Shown here in pieces: positions 6,558-14,627 of a DNA stretch of 64,000 nt (within the stretch, counting starts at the first letter, position 1; every line of letters starts with the position of its first letter). The notes below the pieces were generated by a model. The model worked only from the letters and a program-made list of their open reading frames with translations, did not search any database and had not been told where the DNA came from. The translations under genes were made by a program, and so were the position numbers. The DNA comes from Isosphaeraceae bacterium (GTDB taxonomy: Bacteria; Planctomycetota; Planctomycetia; Isosphaerales; Isosphaeraceae): assembly GCA_026004735.1 (NCBI GenBank), contig BPJS01000001.1, positions 4,606,859 through 4,670,858 of the forward strand, written 5' to 3'.

Positions 6558-9215
6558 TCAGCCCGGGCCGATACTCACCGGAGGAACCGCAGTCCGGCGG
6601 CGGCCCTGCACCAGTCGGCGGAGCAGCGGCGTGCGGCTGCGATTGAGCAGCCACTGGCCACACGGAACCAGAACCGGGCGGACCAGCAGGGCGTCGGTGG
6701 CGATCCCCACGACCAGGGCGAAGCCCAATTGGCGGATCGAGGCCAGGGGGCTGGTCAGGAACGAGGCGAACGAACAGGCTGTGATCGCGGCGGCCGAGCT
6801 GATCAACCGGCCCGTCTGACCGATGGCCGCGGCAATACCCGGGCGCGGGCCTTGCTCGCGCACGGCCTGGGTCAGGCGGCTCATCAAGAAGATGTTGTAG
6901 TCGACGCCGACGGCGATCAGCAGGACAAACAGGAAAAGGGGGACCTTCCAATCGAGGCCGGGCGCTCCGCCCCAGACGACAAAGACCAGATGGGTCAGCC
7001 CAAGTGAAAACAGGTACGTCAGGACCATCGTTCCGACCAGGTTGGCGCAGGTCAGCGGGTGGCGCAGGGCGATCAGCAGGATCAGGAAGACGCCGATCGG
7101 AACGACGAACCAGGTCTGATAAAGGTCGCGCTGGGTGACGGCCCAGATGTCGGCCGACTCGGCGTTGGCTCCGGCGATGCCGAAGCCGGTGATGGGCAAG
7201 TCATCCTGATGGTTGAGGAAATCCCGGACCGTGGTGCGGAGGACGCCGACGTGCGTCATGGCCTCGGGGGAGAAGAAGCGGTCGGTCTGGATCAGGTCGA
7301 AGCGGGCGACGTGGCCGTCGGCGGAGATGTAGGCCTTGAGGGCGCGCTCCAGCTCGGGGAATTGCTCGAGGGTGCGGCGGTTGACCAAGAGGCGGTCGAG
7401 GGAGCGGCGGCCAACGGGGTCGTCGAGAATGGTGGCGACCTCCTCGCGTGCGCGGCGGGCGCCGTCGGCGATCTGATCGGCGCCGTCGGCAGCCTTAGCC
7501 AGCTCGCGGACCATGATCTCGCGGGGGTCGGAGTCGGCCTCGGCGGTGGAGCCGGCCGGAGGCGAGATGCGTTGGCCGCGGAGGGCTCGGGCCAGGGCGG
7601 AGCCGGCCTCGGCAGGAGTGGAGGTCAGGTCGATGCCGGTGGCCCGACGCAGTTGCAGAGCGGTGCGGAGCCGGGCGGCGCCTTCGATCAGCGCCTGACG
7701 GAGCTGGCGGGCCCCGGACTCGATGCGGGCGAAGCCGGCCTGGATCTGGTGCAACCGATTGTGGATCCGCGCCGGGGCCAGAGGCTCGGTTGAGCCGAGC
7801 GGTTGGGTCGCGGACCGGACCTCGGCCAGCCCTTTTTGTCGGGCGAGCAGACGGCTCAGGTCGTCGATCAACGCCAGGCCTTCCGAACCCCGCAGATCGC
7901 CCGTGGAGCGGACAACCAGCGAGAGCGGGGCGACGGTCCCGGGGCCAAACTTGTCGGCAATCAGGCGGAAGGCCGTGTGGGCCGGGGTCTGGGCCGGCAT
8001 TTCGCTGAGCAGATCCTGGATGAAGTGGGTCCGGGTGCCGAGTGCGGCCAGCGGCGTCATCAGCAGGAGGGTTGCCACCCAGGCCAGCCCGGGCCGCCGC
8101 ATGACGGTTTGACCGATGGAGGCCCAGAGGCCGCCGTGGTCGCGGGCCAGCCAGGCAAAGGCGCTTGGTCGCCAACGGGCCAGCAGCACCAGGAGGGCCG
8201 GAGCCAGGCTGAGGACGGCCAGCAGCGTCACGGCCAGACCGAGGGCCACACTCGGCCCGGTGCTGGAAAAGAGCTTGAACTGGGTCGTGCCCATGAGCAG
8301 CAGGCCGATGATGACCGTGCCGGCGCTGGTGGCGATCGGCTCGAAGGCGGACCGAAGCGTCGCAGCCATCGAACCGGCCGGATCACGCCGGTCGAGCTGT
8401 TCGGCGAACCGCCAGGAGAGGAACAGACAGAAGTCGGTGCCGCAGCCGAACAGGATGACGACCAGGAACAGCTCGACCAGGGGGGAAATTTCCCAGCCGG
8501 CTAAAGCCATCCAGGCCAGGATCGAGCGCGAGACCAGTAAGCCCACGGCGATCGTCGTCAGGGGAATGGCGGCCAGCCAGGGGGAGCGGTAGACGGCCAA
8601 CAGGATGAGCAGGAGCAGACCGACGGTGACGACGGCGGCGCGGTCGAGCGAGGTCTGGACGTCGCGCATGTAGTCGCGGCCGATGATCGCGTCGCCAGTC
8701 CAACGGATCTGGAGGCCCGGGGGGGCTGGCAGGCGGGCGAGGATCGCCTCCAGGTCGGCGACGGCCTCTTGAGCGGCCGGTGCGACGAACGGGGCGTCGA
8801 GCGGGAAGAGCACGAGCTGGAGGGTTTGATCACGGCTGAGCAGACGGCTGGCCACTTCGGGGTCAGCCTCGGGTCCGACGACCCGGAGCAGGGGTGCCGG
8901 CCGATCGGCGGCCTCGGCGACCTGGCGCGCGACCTGGGCGGCATAAGCGCGATCGGCGTCGGTCAGGCCCTCGGGGCGATGGAGGGCGAGAACGGCGGCG
9001 GATTGGAAGGCCTGGTCGGGCCAGACCTCCTGAACCAGAGCGCGGGACTGGGCGCTCTCGGAGTCGTCTGGGACCAGCCGGGCCTGGCCTTCGGCCGCCA
9101 GGCGGGTCAGGTCAGGCGCCAGCGTCACGACCGTCGCGGTGCAGGCGAGCCACGCCAGAATCAAGGGTCCAGGAAGACGAGCCATTGCCCGCGACAGGGC
9201 TGCCTGGTGCTTCAC
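6558..9215 (-). CDS. RND-superfamily exporter of the MMPL type
   Basis: An 885-residue inner-membrane transporter with the duplicated RND layout: one N-terminal helix (about 15-33), a periplasmic domain, five to six helices, a second large periplasmic domain (about 400-680), and a second helix bundle. The proton-relay positions are visible: GTDFCLF near residue 255 in the first half and GVDYNIFLMSR near 768-778 in the second. The first half therefore has Asp-Phe where MmpL3-type proteins have Asp-Tyr. The periplasmic domain contains a helical stretch (about 490-620) rich in Arg, Ala and Glu, as in hydrophobe exporters such as HpnN and MmpL. The substrate cannot be predicted; lipids or hopanoids are the usual cargo of the family. 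No membrane-fusion protein is adjacent. Confidence 0.88.
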   Translation of the reverse strand: MKHQAALSRAMARLPGPLILAWLACTATVVTLAPDLTRLAAEGQARLVPDDSESAQSRALVQEVWPDQAFQSAAVLALHRPEGLTDADRAYAAQVARQVAEAADRPAPLLRVVGPEADPEVASRLLSRDQTLQLVLFPLDAPFVAPAAQEAVADLEAILARLPAPPGLQIRWTGDAIIGRDYMRDVQTSLDRAAVVTVGLLLLILLAVYRSPWLAAIPLTTIAVGLLVSRSILAWMALAGWEISPLVELFLVVILFGCGTDFCLFLSWRFAEQLDRRDPAGSMAATLRSAFEPIATSAGTVIIGLLLMGTTQFKLFSSTGPSVALGLAVTLLAVLSLAPALLVLLARWRPSAFAWLARDHGGLWASIGQTVMRRPGLAWVATLLLMTPLAALGTRTHFIQDLLSEMPAQTPAHTAFRLIADKFGPGTVAPLSLVVRSTGDLRGSEGLALIDDLSRLLARQKGLAEVRSATQPLGSTEPLAPARIHNRLHQIQAGFARIESGARQLRQALIEGAARLRTALQLRRATGIDLTSTPAEAGSALARALRGQRISPPAGSTAEADSDPREIMVRELAKAADGADQIADGARRAREEVATILDDPVGRRSLDRLLVNRRTLEQFPELERALKAYISADGHVARFDLIQTDRFFSPEAMTHVGVLRTTVRDFLNHQDDLPITGFGIAGANAESADIWAVTQRDLYQTWFVVPIGVFLILLIALRHPLTCANLVGTMVLTYLFSLGLTHLVFVVWGGAPGLDWKVPLFLFVLLIAVGVDYNIFLMSRLTQAVREQGPRPGIAAAIGQTGRLISSAAAITACSFASFLTSPLASIRQLGFALVVGIATDALLVRPVLVPCGQWLLNRSRTPLLRRLVQGRRRTAVPPVSIGPG

Positions 9216-9588
9216 GCTCGCCGATGCCTCGTGGGGTCAACGCGGGGACCACTTCAGCGGCAGGGCCGAAGCGGATTCCAGTCCGATGCGGTCCAACGAG
9301 CGACCGATCGATCCGACGGTGGTAATGGGAGAACCTGCCGGAGTCGGATCCCGGACCCGGTCAGGGCCTCACCAAATCAACCAGGAGTCTAGTCAATCCG
9401 GAGCCGTGCTCCAAGCGGAATGATGCCGTCCGCCAGACATGTGTGGATGGATGCATACACGGAGGGACGGGAGCGAGGGGAGGCGGGGCGCGGAGGGGGT
9501 CGATTGTCTTATAGAATGCGGGGGCGGGTCGGGGCCTGTTGAGGCGGGCGGTGAGGGTGTGCGCGGGGTGAGGAAGAGGTGTGTGGGG
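9216..9588. other. Divergent intergenic region upstream of the RND exporter and rnr
   Basis: 373 bp between two divergently transcribed genes, which must hold both promoters. The RNase R frame is open across the right half, but that part has no family similarity. A TATAGAAT stretch at 9510-9517 could be a -10 element for rnr; I see no convincing -35 partner. Confidence 0.45.
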
Positions 9589-11865
9589 ATGACGAGCCTA
9601 GAAGAGCGGATCTTGGCGTTGCTGGTTCGGAGCGACTATGAGCCGGCGACGTTGAGGGTGGTGGCGGAGCGGCTGGGTGTGGGGGAGGCTGAGTATGGGG
9701 CGTTGAAGGAGGCGGCGCGGGCGTTGATTCGGGCGGGTCGGGTGGAGTTGGGTCGGGACAAGCGGTTGCGGCGGCCGCCGGCGGGGGAGTCGGGGGCGGT
9801 GGTGGGGACGTTCCGGCGGAGCAGCCGGGGGTATGGGTTTGTGCGGCCGCGAGCGGTGGCGGGGCGGGGTGGGGACATTTACATACCGGCCGATGCGTCT
9901 GGGGATGCGTCGACGGGGGACGAAGTGGCGGTGAAGATCACGGGGCGGTCGCATCGGCCGGGTGGGGGGTGGGTGGGTCGGATCATCCGGGTGGTCTCGC
10001 GGGCGGCGGCGGCGTTTGTGGGGACGTATTACGAGCGGGATGGGTCGGGGTATGTGCGGGTGGATGGGACGACGATTCATGATCCGGTTTACGTGGGCGA
10101 CCCTGGGGCCAAGGGGGCGCGGCCGGGGGACAAGGTTGCCTTTGAAATGGTGCGGTATCCGACGCCGGCCCGCGAAGGCGAGGGGGTGATTGTCGAGGTG
10201 CTCGGACCGCGCGGGCAGCCGGGCGTAGATACGTTGATGGTGTTGCGGGCGTATGGGATTCCGGATCAGTTTGACGAGGAGGTGCTTGAAGAGGCGCGGG
10301 AGCAGGCGCGGCGGTTTGACGAGGAGGAGATTGGGGGCCGGCTTGATTTGCGTGATGAGTTGACGGTGACGATTGATCCGGCGACGGCGCGGGATTTTGA
10401 CGACGCGATCAGTCTGAGCCGGGACGAGCGCGGATTTTGGAATCTGGGCGTTCACATTGCCGATGTGAGCCATTTTGTGCGGCCCAATTCGGCGCTGGAC
10501 CGAGCGGCCCGGAATCGTGGGACGAGTGTGTATCTGCCCGATCTGGTCGTGCCGATGTTGCCGGAGGCGATCTCGAACAGTCTGGCGAGTCTTCAGGAGG
10601 GGCGGGGGCGGTATACGGTCAGTGCGCTGTTGCAGTTTGATGATGAGGGTCGGCGGACCGATGTGCGGTTTGCGCGGTCGATCATTCGGGTCGACAAGCG
10701 GTTCAGCTACGAGCAGGCGTATGCGGTGATGATGGGGACGGACCGGGGCTCGGTGGCGGGGGTGACGCCGGAGATCCGAGCGTTGCTGGGGCGGATGCTT
10801 GAGCTGGCGATGGTGTTGCGGCGTCGGCGGTTTCGTCGGGGGGCGCTGGAGCTGGTGATGCCGGAGGTGGAGGTGGAGTTGGATGACCAGGGGAAGGTGT
10901 GCGGTGCTCATCTGGCTCCGGACGATGAGAGCCACCAGGTGATTGAGGAGTTCATGTTGGCAGCCAATGAGGCGGTGGCGGAGACGTTGTCGGCTCGGAA
11001 CGTCTTATTCCTGCGCCGCGGTCACGCTGACCCGGACCCGGCCAAGCTGATGCAGTTCGCCGAGTTTGTGGGGAGCTTGGGATTTCGGATGACGGACCCG
11101 CGGAGTCGCTTTGAGTTGCAGCGGGTCCTGGCCTGGTCGGACAAGCGGCCGGAGCGTCATGCAGTTCATTATGGGTTGTTGCGGAGCTTGAAGCAGGCGA
11201 CGTACACGATCGAGCCGGAGGAGCATTATGCGTTGGCCAGCCGCAACTACTGCCATTTCACCAGCCCGATCCGGAGGTATCCGGACTTGCAGGTGCACCG
11301 GCAACTGACGGCGTTGCTCGAGCATCGCAAGCCGCGCGGCGATGCCGACGAGCTGGCGGTGCTGGCCGAGCATTGCACGCGGACGGAGCGTCGGGCTGAT
11401 GCGGCCGAGCGTGAGCTAATCCGGATCAAGCTGCTGACGCATCTGGAGGGTCGGGTGGGGGAAGTGTTTCACGCGGTGGTGATTGGGGTCGAGGATTTTG
11501 GGCTGTTTTGCCAGTTAGTGGAGCTGCCGGTTGAGGGGATGTTGCACGTAACGAGTCTGGGGGACGATTTTTATTATCGAGAGGAGCAGACGCATACGTT
11601 GATTGGTCGACGGTCTGGGCGGCGGTATCGGCTGGGAGACCGGATCGAGGTCCGGGTGGCTCGAGTGGACGTCGATCGTCGGGAGCTGGACGTGATCCCG
11701 GCGGAGGTGGAGTGGGACCCGGAGGCGGAGCCGAGGCGGCGATTCGGGCCACGGCGGCGGGGCGGACCGAAGGGGGGGCTGGGGAGGCCGGACGGCGTGG
11801 CGAAGCGTCCGAAGTCGAGCCGACCGCGGGGCGGCGGGGGAGGGAAGCGGAAGCGGCGGGGCTAG
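9589..11865 (+). CDS. rnr: Ribonuclease R (3'-5' exoribonuclease)
   Basis: Processive 3'-5' exoribonuclease that degrades structured RNA. Domain order: an N-terminal winged-helix-like segment (about 1-70); cold-shock domains (GTFRRSSRGYGFVRP near 75-90 and a second to about 220); the RNB catalytic domain with IDPATARDFDDAIS near residues 261-274, whose aspartates bind Mg2+; an S1 domain (about 620-705); and a basic tail rich in Arg, Lys and Gly. The frame is open 50 codons upstream, but ATG 9589 follows AGGAAGAGG (9571-9579) and begins with family-like sequence. At 758 residues it is typical. Codon third positions are strikingly G-rich on this strand. Confidence 0.94.
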   Translation: MTSLEERILALLVRSDYEPATLRVVAERLGVGEAEYGALKEAARALIRAGRVELGRDKRLRRPPAGESGAVVGTFRRSSRGYGFVRPRAVAGRGGDIYIPADASGDASTGDEVAVKITGRSHRPGGGWVGRIIRVVSRAAAAFVGTYYERDGSGYVRVDGTTIHDPVYVGDPGAKGARPGDKVAFEMVRYPTPAREGEGVIVEVLGPRGQPGVDTLMVLRAYGIPDQFDEEVLEEAREQARRFDEEEIGGRLDLRDELTVTIDPATARDFDDAISLSRDERGFWNLGVHIADVSHFVRPNSALDRAARNRGTSVYLPDLVVPMLPEAISNSLASLQEGRGRYTVSALLQFDDEGRRTDVRFARSIIRVDKRFSYEQAYAVMMGTDRGSVAGVTPEIRALLGRMLELAMVLRRRRFRRGALELVMPEVEVELDDQGKVCGAHLAPDDESHQVIEEFMLAANEAVAETLSARNVLFLRRGHADPDPAKLMQFAEFVGSLGFRMTDPRSRFELQRVLAWSDKRPERHAVHYGLLRSLKQATYTIEPEEHYALASRNYCHFTSPIRRYPDLQVHRQLTALLEHRKPRGDADELAVLAEHCTRTERRADAAERELIRIKLLTHLEGRVGEVFHAVVIGVEDFGLFCQLVELPVEGMLHVTSLGDDFYYREEQTHTLIGRRSGRRYRLGDRIEVRVARVDVDRRELDVIPAEVEWDPEAEPRRRFGPRRRGGPKGGLGRPDGVAKRPKSSRPRGGGGGKRKRRG

Positions 11866-11881
11866 CGGGGGTTGGGGCGGG

Positions 11882-12121
11882 TTAGCCGGGGGAGTCGAGA
11901 TCGCCGAGGGGGAGGTGGGCGACCAGGCGCGCGTGGCCGTTGTCGTCCAGCCGGAGGAAGTGCCAGCCGCCGCAGACGGGGCAGGTTCCGAGGATTTCGC
12001 CAGGGCGGTCGGGAACGGGCTGATGGAGGTCGAGGGGGATCTGGCACTGGTGGCAGACGGGCGATTCGGTCCGGCGTGCTGGCGTGGAGACACGGACGCG
12101 GAGCACGACGTCCTGAATCAT
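11882..12121 (-). CDS. Small zinc-ribbon protein
   Basis: A 79-residue protein with two Cys pairs, CHQC (about residues 23-26) and CPVC (about 47-50), spaced as in a zinc ribbon, and a C-terminal HLPLGDLDSPG-like tail. No other domain is visible and I do not recognise a named family. It converges on rnr with 16 bp between the stops and has its own 247-bp upstream region shared with the divergent HEAT gene. The paired CxxC motifs and the absence of a better frame on either strand support it as a gene. Confidence 0.6.
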   Translation of the reverse strand: MIQDVVLRVRVSTPARRTESPVCHQCQIPLDLHQPVPDRPGEILGTCPVCGGWHFLRLDDNGHARLVAHLPLGDLDSPG

Positions 12122-12368
12122 GACGGAGAAGCCCCCGAGCGGGACTGGCCGTGGACTGCATGCGCGCCAGCGTGAATGCGGACATGATGAGGCTATGAGA
12201 CACTTGTGTCGCGGTCAACGCTCTGGGGGGCTTTGGGGTCTTGGGTGGTCGGGGAATGATGCATAGAGGCGGCATTGGGTTGCCGAAAAGAAATGGGCTT
12301 TTCGGAGCTGGGTCGTCCTGGCAGAATCCCGGGCCGGCCGGAGACGGACAGGCCTGGGAGTCAGGGTT

Positions 12369-13460
12369 GTGAGAAAACGAAGCGCAGGGCGATGGCGTGT
12401 GGCGGCGGTGGGGGTGACGGTTTTGGCGTGGGGTTGGGGGGGGCGTGGGTGGGGTCAAGAGTGGCCGGTTGGTGGGCTGGCGGTGCCGGGGTCGGGTGCG
12501 GTGCGGAGTCGGACGCTGGAGGTGGAGGGGCCGGGCGGTCGGAGCTATCGGCGCCAACTGGAGATTCGGCGTGGTCTGGGCGGAGTGAGCCGGTCGCTGG
12601 AGATCGAACGGCCCGGCGGGGCGCGGTTTGAGAGTCAGATCGAGGCGCGACGGCCAGGGCCGGCGTCGGCGCGGCTGGCCGCTCCGAGCGGCGGGCCGCG
12701 AGTGGTGCAGCGGAACGTGACCATCAACCAGTTTGGCGGACCGGCGGCGTGGGGGCCGCCGGTGGTGGACGCTGGGCCGTCGTTTTCGTTCTGGTTCGGA
12801 TCGCCGCCGCCGCCGATTGTGCCGGTCGTGCCGGTGCCCCTGGTACCGCCGCCGGTGGTCGTGGTCGGATCTGCGGCGGCGCCGAATGTGGTGGTGAGAG
12901 AGCCGGAGCGGTATCGGGTCGAGCCGGAGACGATCGTGGTTGATCCGGTGGCCGAGTCGCTCAAGCGGCTGGGGAGTCATCATGGCAATAGCCGTCGGGA
13001 CGGGGCGCGGGAGCTGGGCCGGCTGGGCGATGCGCGGGCGGTGCCGGCGTTGATGCAGGTCTTGCGGGACGACCGCGATGCGGAGGTGCGTCAGGCGGCG
13101 GCGTGGGCGCTGGGCGAGATCGGCGACCCGCGGGCGCGGAGCTATTTGGAGCGGGCGGCGGTCTACGATCGCAAGGAGAAGGTTCGTCAGGAGGCAGCGC
13201 GAGCGCTGCGGCGGCTCGTTGTGGCGAAGCAGGCGATCGTCGAGGGTGAGGTGGTCGAACTGGGCGAGACGGTGAAACGTGGCCAGCCTGAGGGTGGGGC
13301 GGTGGGGACGCGGTCGGCGTGGCCGCCGGATGCGGACGGGGACGTGCCCGCGCCGCCGGTGCCGCGGGGGGCAGACCTGGGCGAGCCGCCGGCGGAGGCC
13401 GAGGAACTACTGCCGGAGCCGCTTCCGCCATTGGACCCGCCCGGCGGACGGGCCCGCTGA
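12369..13460 (+). CDS. Secreted HEAT-repeat protein with a proline/valine-rich linker
   Basis: 363 residues from a GTG start. A basic, hydrophobic N-terminus (about residues 1-30, ending near WGWGGRGWGQ) looks like a signal peptide. The middle (about 140-170) is a P/V-rich linker (repeated PPP, VPVPLVPPP). PBS-lyase-type HEAT repeats follow at about 195-280, with LGDARAVPALMQVLRDD and ALGEIGDPRARSYLERA. The C-terminal 80 residues are low-complexity, Pro/Glu-rich. HEAT repeats usually mediate protein binding; no enzymatic motif is present. It precedes another secreted protein on the same strand, 93 bp away. Confidence 0.75.
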   Translation: MRKRSAGRWRVAAVGVTVLAWGWGGRGWGQEWPVGGLAVPGSGAVRSRTLEVEGPGGRSYRRQLEIRRGLGGVSRSLEIERPGGARFESQIEARRPGPASARLAAPSGGPRVVQRNVTINQFGGPAAWGPPVVDAGPSFSFWFGSPPPPIVPVVPVPLVPPPVVVVGSAAAPNVVVREPERYRVEPETIVVDPVAESLKRLGSHHGNSRRDGARELGRLGDARAVPALMQVLRDDRDAEVRQAAAWALGEIGDPRARSYLERAAVYDRKEKVRQEAARALRRLVVAKQAIVEGEVVELGETVKRGQPEGGAVGTRSAWPPDADGDVPAPPVPRGADLGEPPAEAEELLPEPLPPLDPPGGRAR

Positions 13461-13553
13461 GACGCTGCGGTCGCCGAGCGCTGCCTTTTAAGATGAGGTC
13501 CGCAACAACCGCCGCGGGCTGCGGTGGCCGGTGCGATCCGAAGGGGGGCGAGC

Positions 13554-14543
13554 GTGAAGGTGGTACGGGCCGTTTGGTGGGTCGTGGCCGCGATCGTGGC
13601 CTCCGTCCCGACGTCCGCGACGGGCCCGGACTCCGCAGCCCGGACGCAGGACCTCGACCGTGTGACGCCGCGACCGCCGCGAGATGAGGCGGATCTGCGG
13701 CGCTGGCTAGAAAACATGATTTGGTATCACCATTATTCGATTGATGAGGCTGCGCGGGCGACGGGGTTGGAGACGGGGCAGATCGAGGAAGCGCTCGACC
13801 GGTTTGGGATCCGGCCCGAGGCGCGGCCCGTGCGGCCGGTGGGGGCGGCGGTTCTGGTGCTGCCGTATCCAGGTGGTCGGCACCCGCGGATTGGGTTCCT
13901 CGACGGGGCGATTGACCCCCAGCGCGAGACCAAAGTGAGCGTGTTTGCGCCGTGGGATGACGGATCGAGCTACGCGGTCGTCGACGTGCCCGAGGCCGTC
14001 TTCACGAACCTAGGACTGACCTACTTGGCGCACACGCATATCAAGACGATCTGGGAGGAGCAGGGCATCCGGCTCGAACCGTTGGAGTGGACGGTGGGCG
14101 CGGGGGGCGAGCTCACGATCGAGCGGCGGCTGCCGAATGGGATTGTGATCGGGTCGCGGGTTGAGCCGACCAAGGACGGCGCGCGGATGGAGCTGGCGCT
14201 GACCAATGGCACGGACGCGAAGCTGACGGGGATGCGAGCGCAGGTCTGCGTGATGCTGAAGGGGATGGAGGGCTTCAACGCCCAGACGAACGCCAACAAG
14301 GTGATCCGCGGGGAGCTGGTTGGAGTGCGGGACGAAGCGGGGCGGCGGTGGGTGGTCACGGCCTGGCGGCCGTTGAATCGAGCCTGGGCGAACCCGCCGG
14401 TGCCGTGCCTGCACGCGGACCCGGCGTTGCCGGACTGTGCGCCGGGGGAGACGGTGCGGGCCGAGGGCCGGCTCTGGTTTGTCGAGGGGAGCCAGGAGGA
14501 TGTGTTTCGGAGGGTGGAGCAGGAGTGGGGCGAGGGAGGCTGA
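13554..14543 (+). CDS. Secreted protein of unknown family
   Basis: 329 residues from a GTG preceded by AAGGGGGGCG (13541-13550). Residues 1-22 form a signal peptide ending near SVPTSATG. A helical segment (about 45-80) with LENMIWYHHYSIDEAARATG resembles a helix-turn-helix (EAARATGLETGQIEEAL), but its position after a signal peptide argues against DNA binding. The rest is a beta-rich domain with conserved-looking blocks such as FLDGAIDPQRETKVSVFAPW and FTNLGLTYLAHTHIKTIWEEQ. The latter invites comparison with sugar- or metal-binding proteins, but I do not recognise the family. It ends at a strong bidirectional terminator. Confidence 0.7.
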   Translation: MKVVRAVWWVVAAIVASVPTSATGPDSAARTQDLDRVTPRPPRDEADLRRWLENMIWYHHYSIDEAARATGLETGQIEEALDRFGIRPEARPVRPVGAAVLVLPYPGGRHPRIGFLDGAIDPQRETKVSVFAPWDDGSSYAVVDVPEAVFTNLGLTYLAHTHIKTIWEEQGIRLEPLEWTVGAGGELTIERRLPNGIVIGSRVEPTKDGARMELALTNGTDAKLTGMRAQVCVMLKGMEGFNAQTNANKVIRGELVGVRDEAGRRWVVTAWRPLNRAWANPPVPCLHADPALPDCAPGETVRAEGRLWFVEGSQEDVFRRVEQEWGEGG

Positions 14544-14563
14544 GCGGCGATGCTCGGAAACGA

Positions 14564-14593
14564 ACGCGCCCGGCCGCACGGGGCCGGGCGCGT
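14564..14593. terminator. Bidirectional hairpin terminator
   Basis: Perfect 12-bp stem ACGCGCCCGGCC / GGCCGGGCGCGT with a six-base loop (14576-14581), placed between the stops of two convergent genes (14543 and 14628). Location and stability suggest transcription termination from both sides, though no U tract is present. Confidence 0.65.
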
Positions 14594-14627
14594 CGTCTGG
14601 GGAGTTGCTGAGGGGGGACACGACTAC

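Noticed and set aside
9439-9588. Fifty-codon N-terminal extension of RNase R
   Set aside because: No family similarity and Gly/Arg-rich; ATG 9589 with a ribosome binding site gives the usual RNase R start.
12181-12215. Short inverted repeat GACAC-TT-GTGTC upstream of the zinc-ribbon gene
   Set aside because: Only five base pairs per arm; expected by chance at this length and no second copy was seen.
13740-13810. Helix-turn-helix-like stretch in the secreted 329-residue protein
   Set aside because: The protein begins with a clear signal peptide, so a DNA-binding role is not credible; the helix pattern alone is weak evidence.
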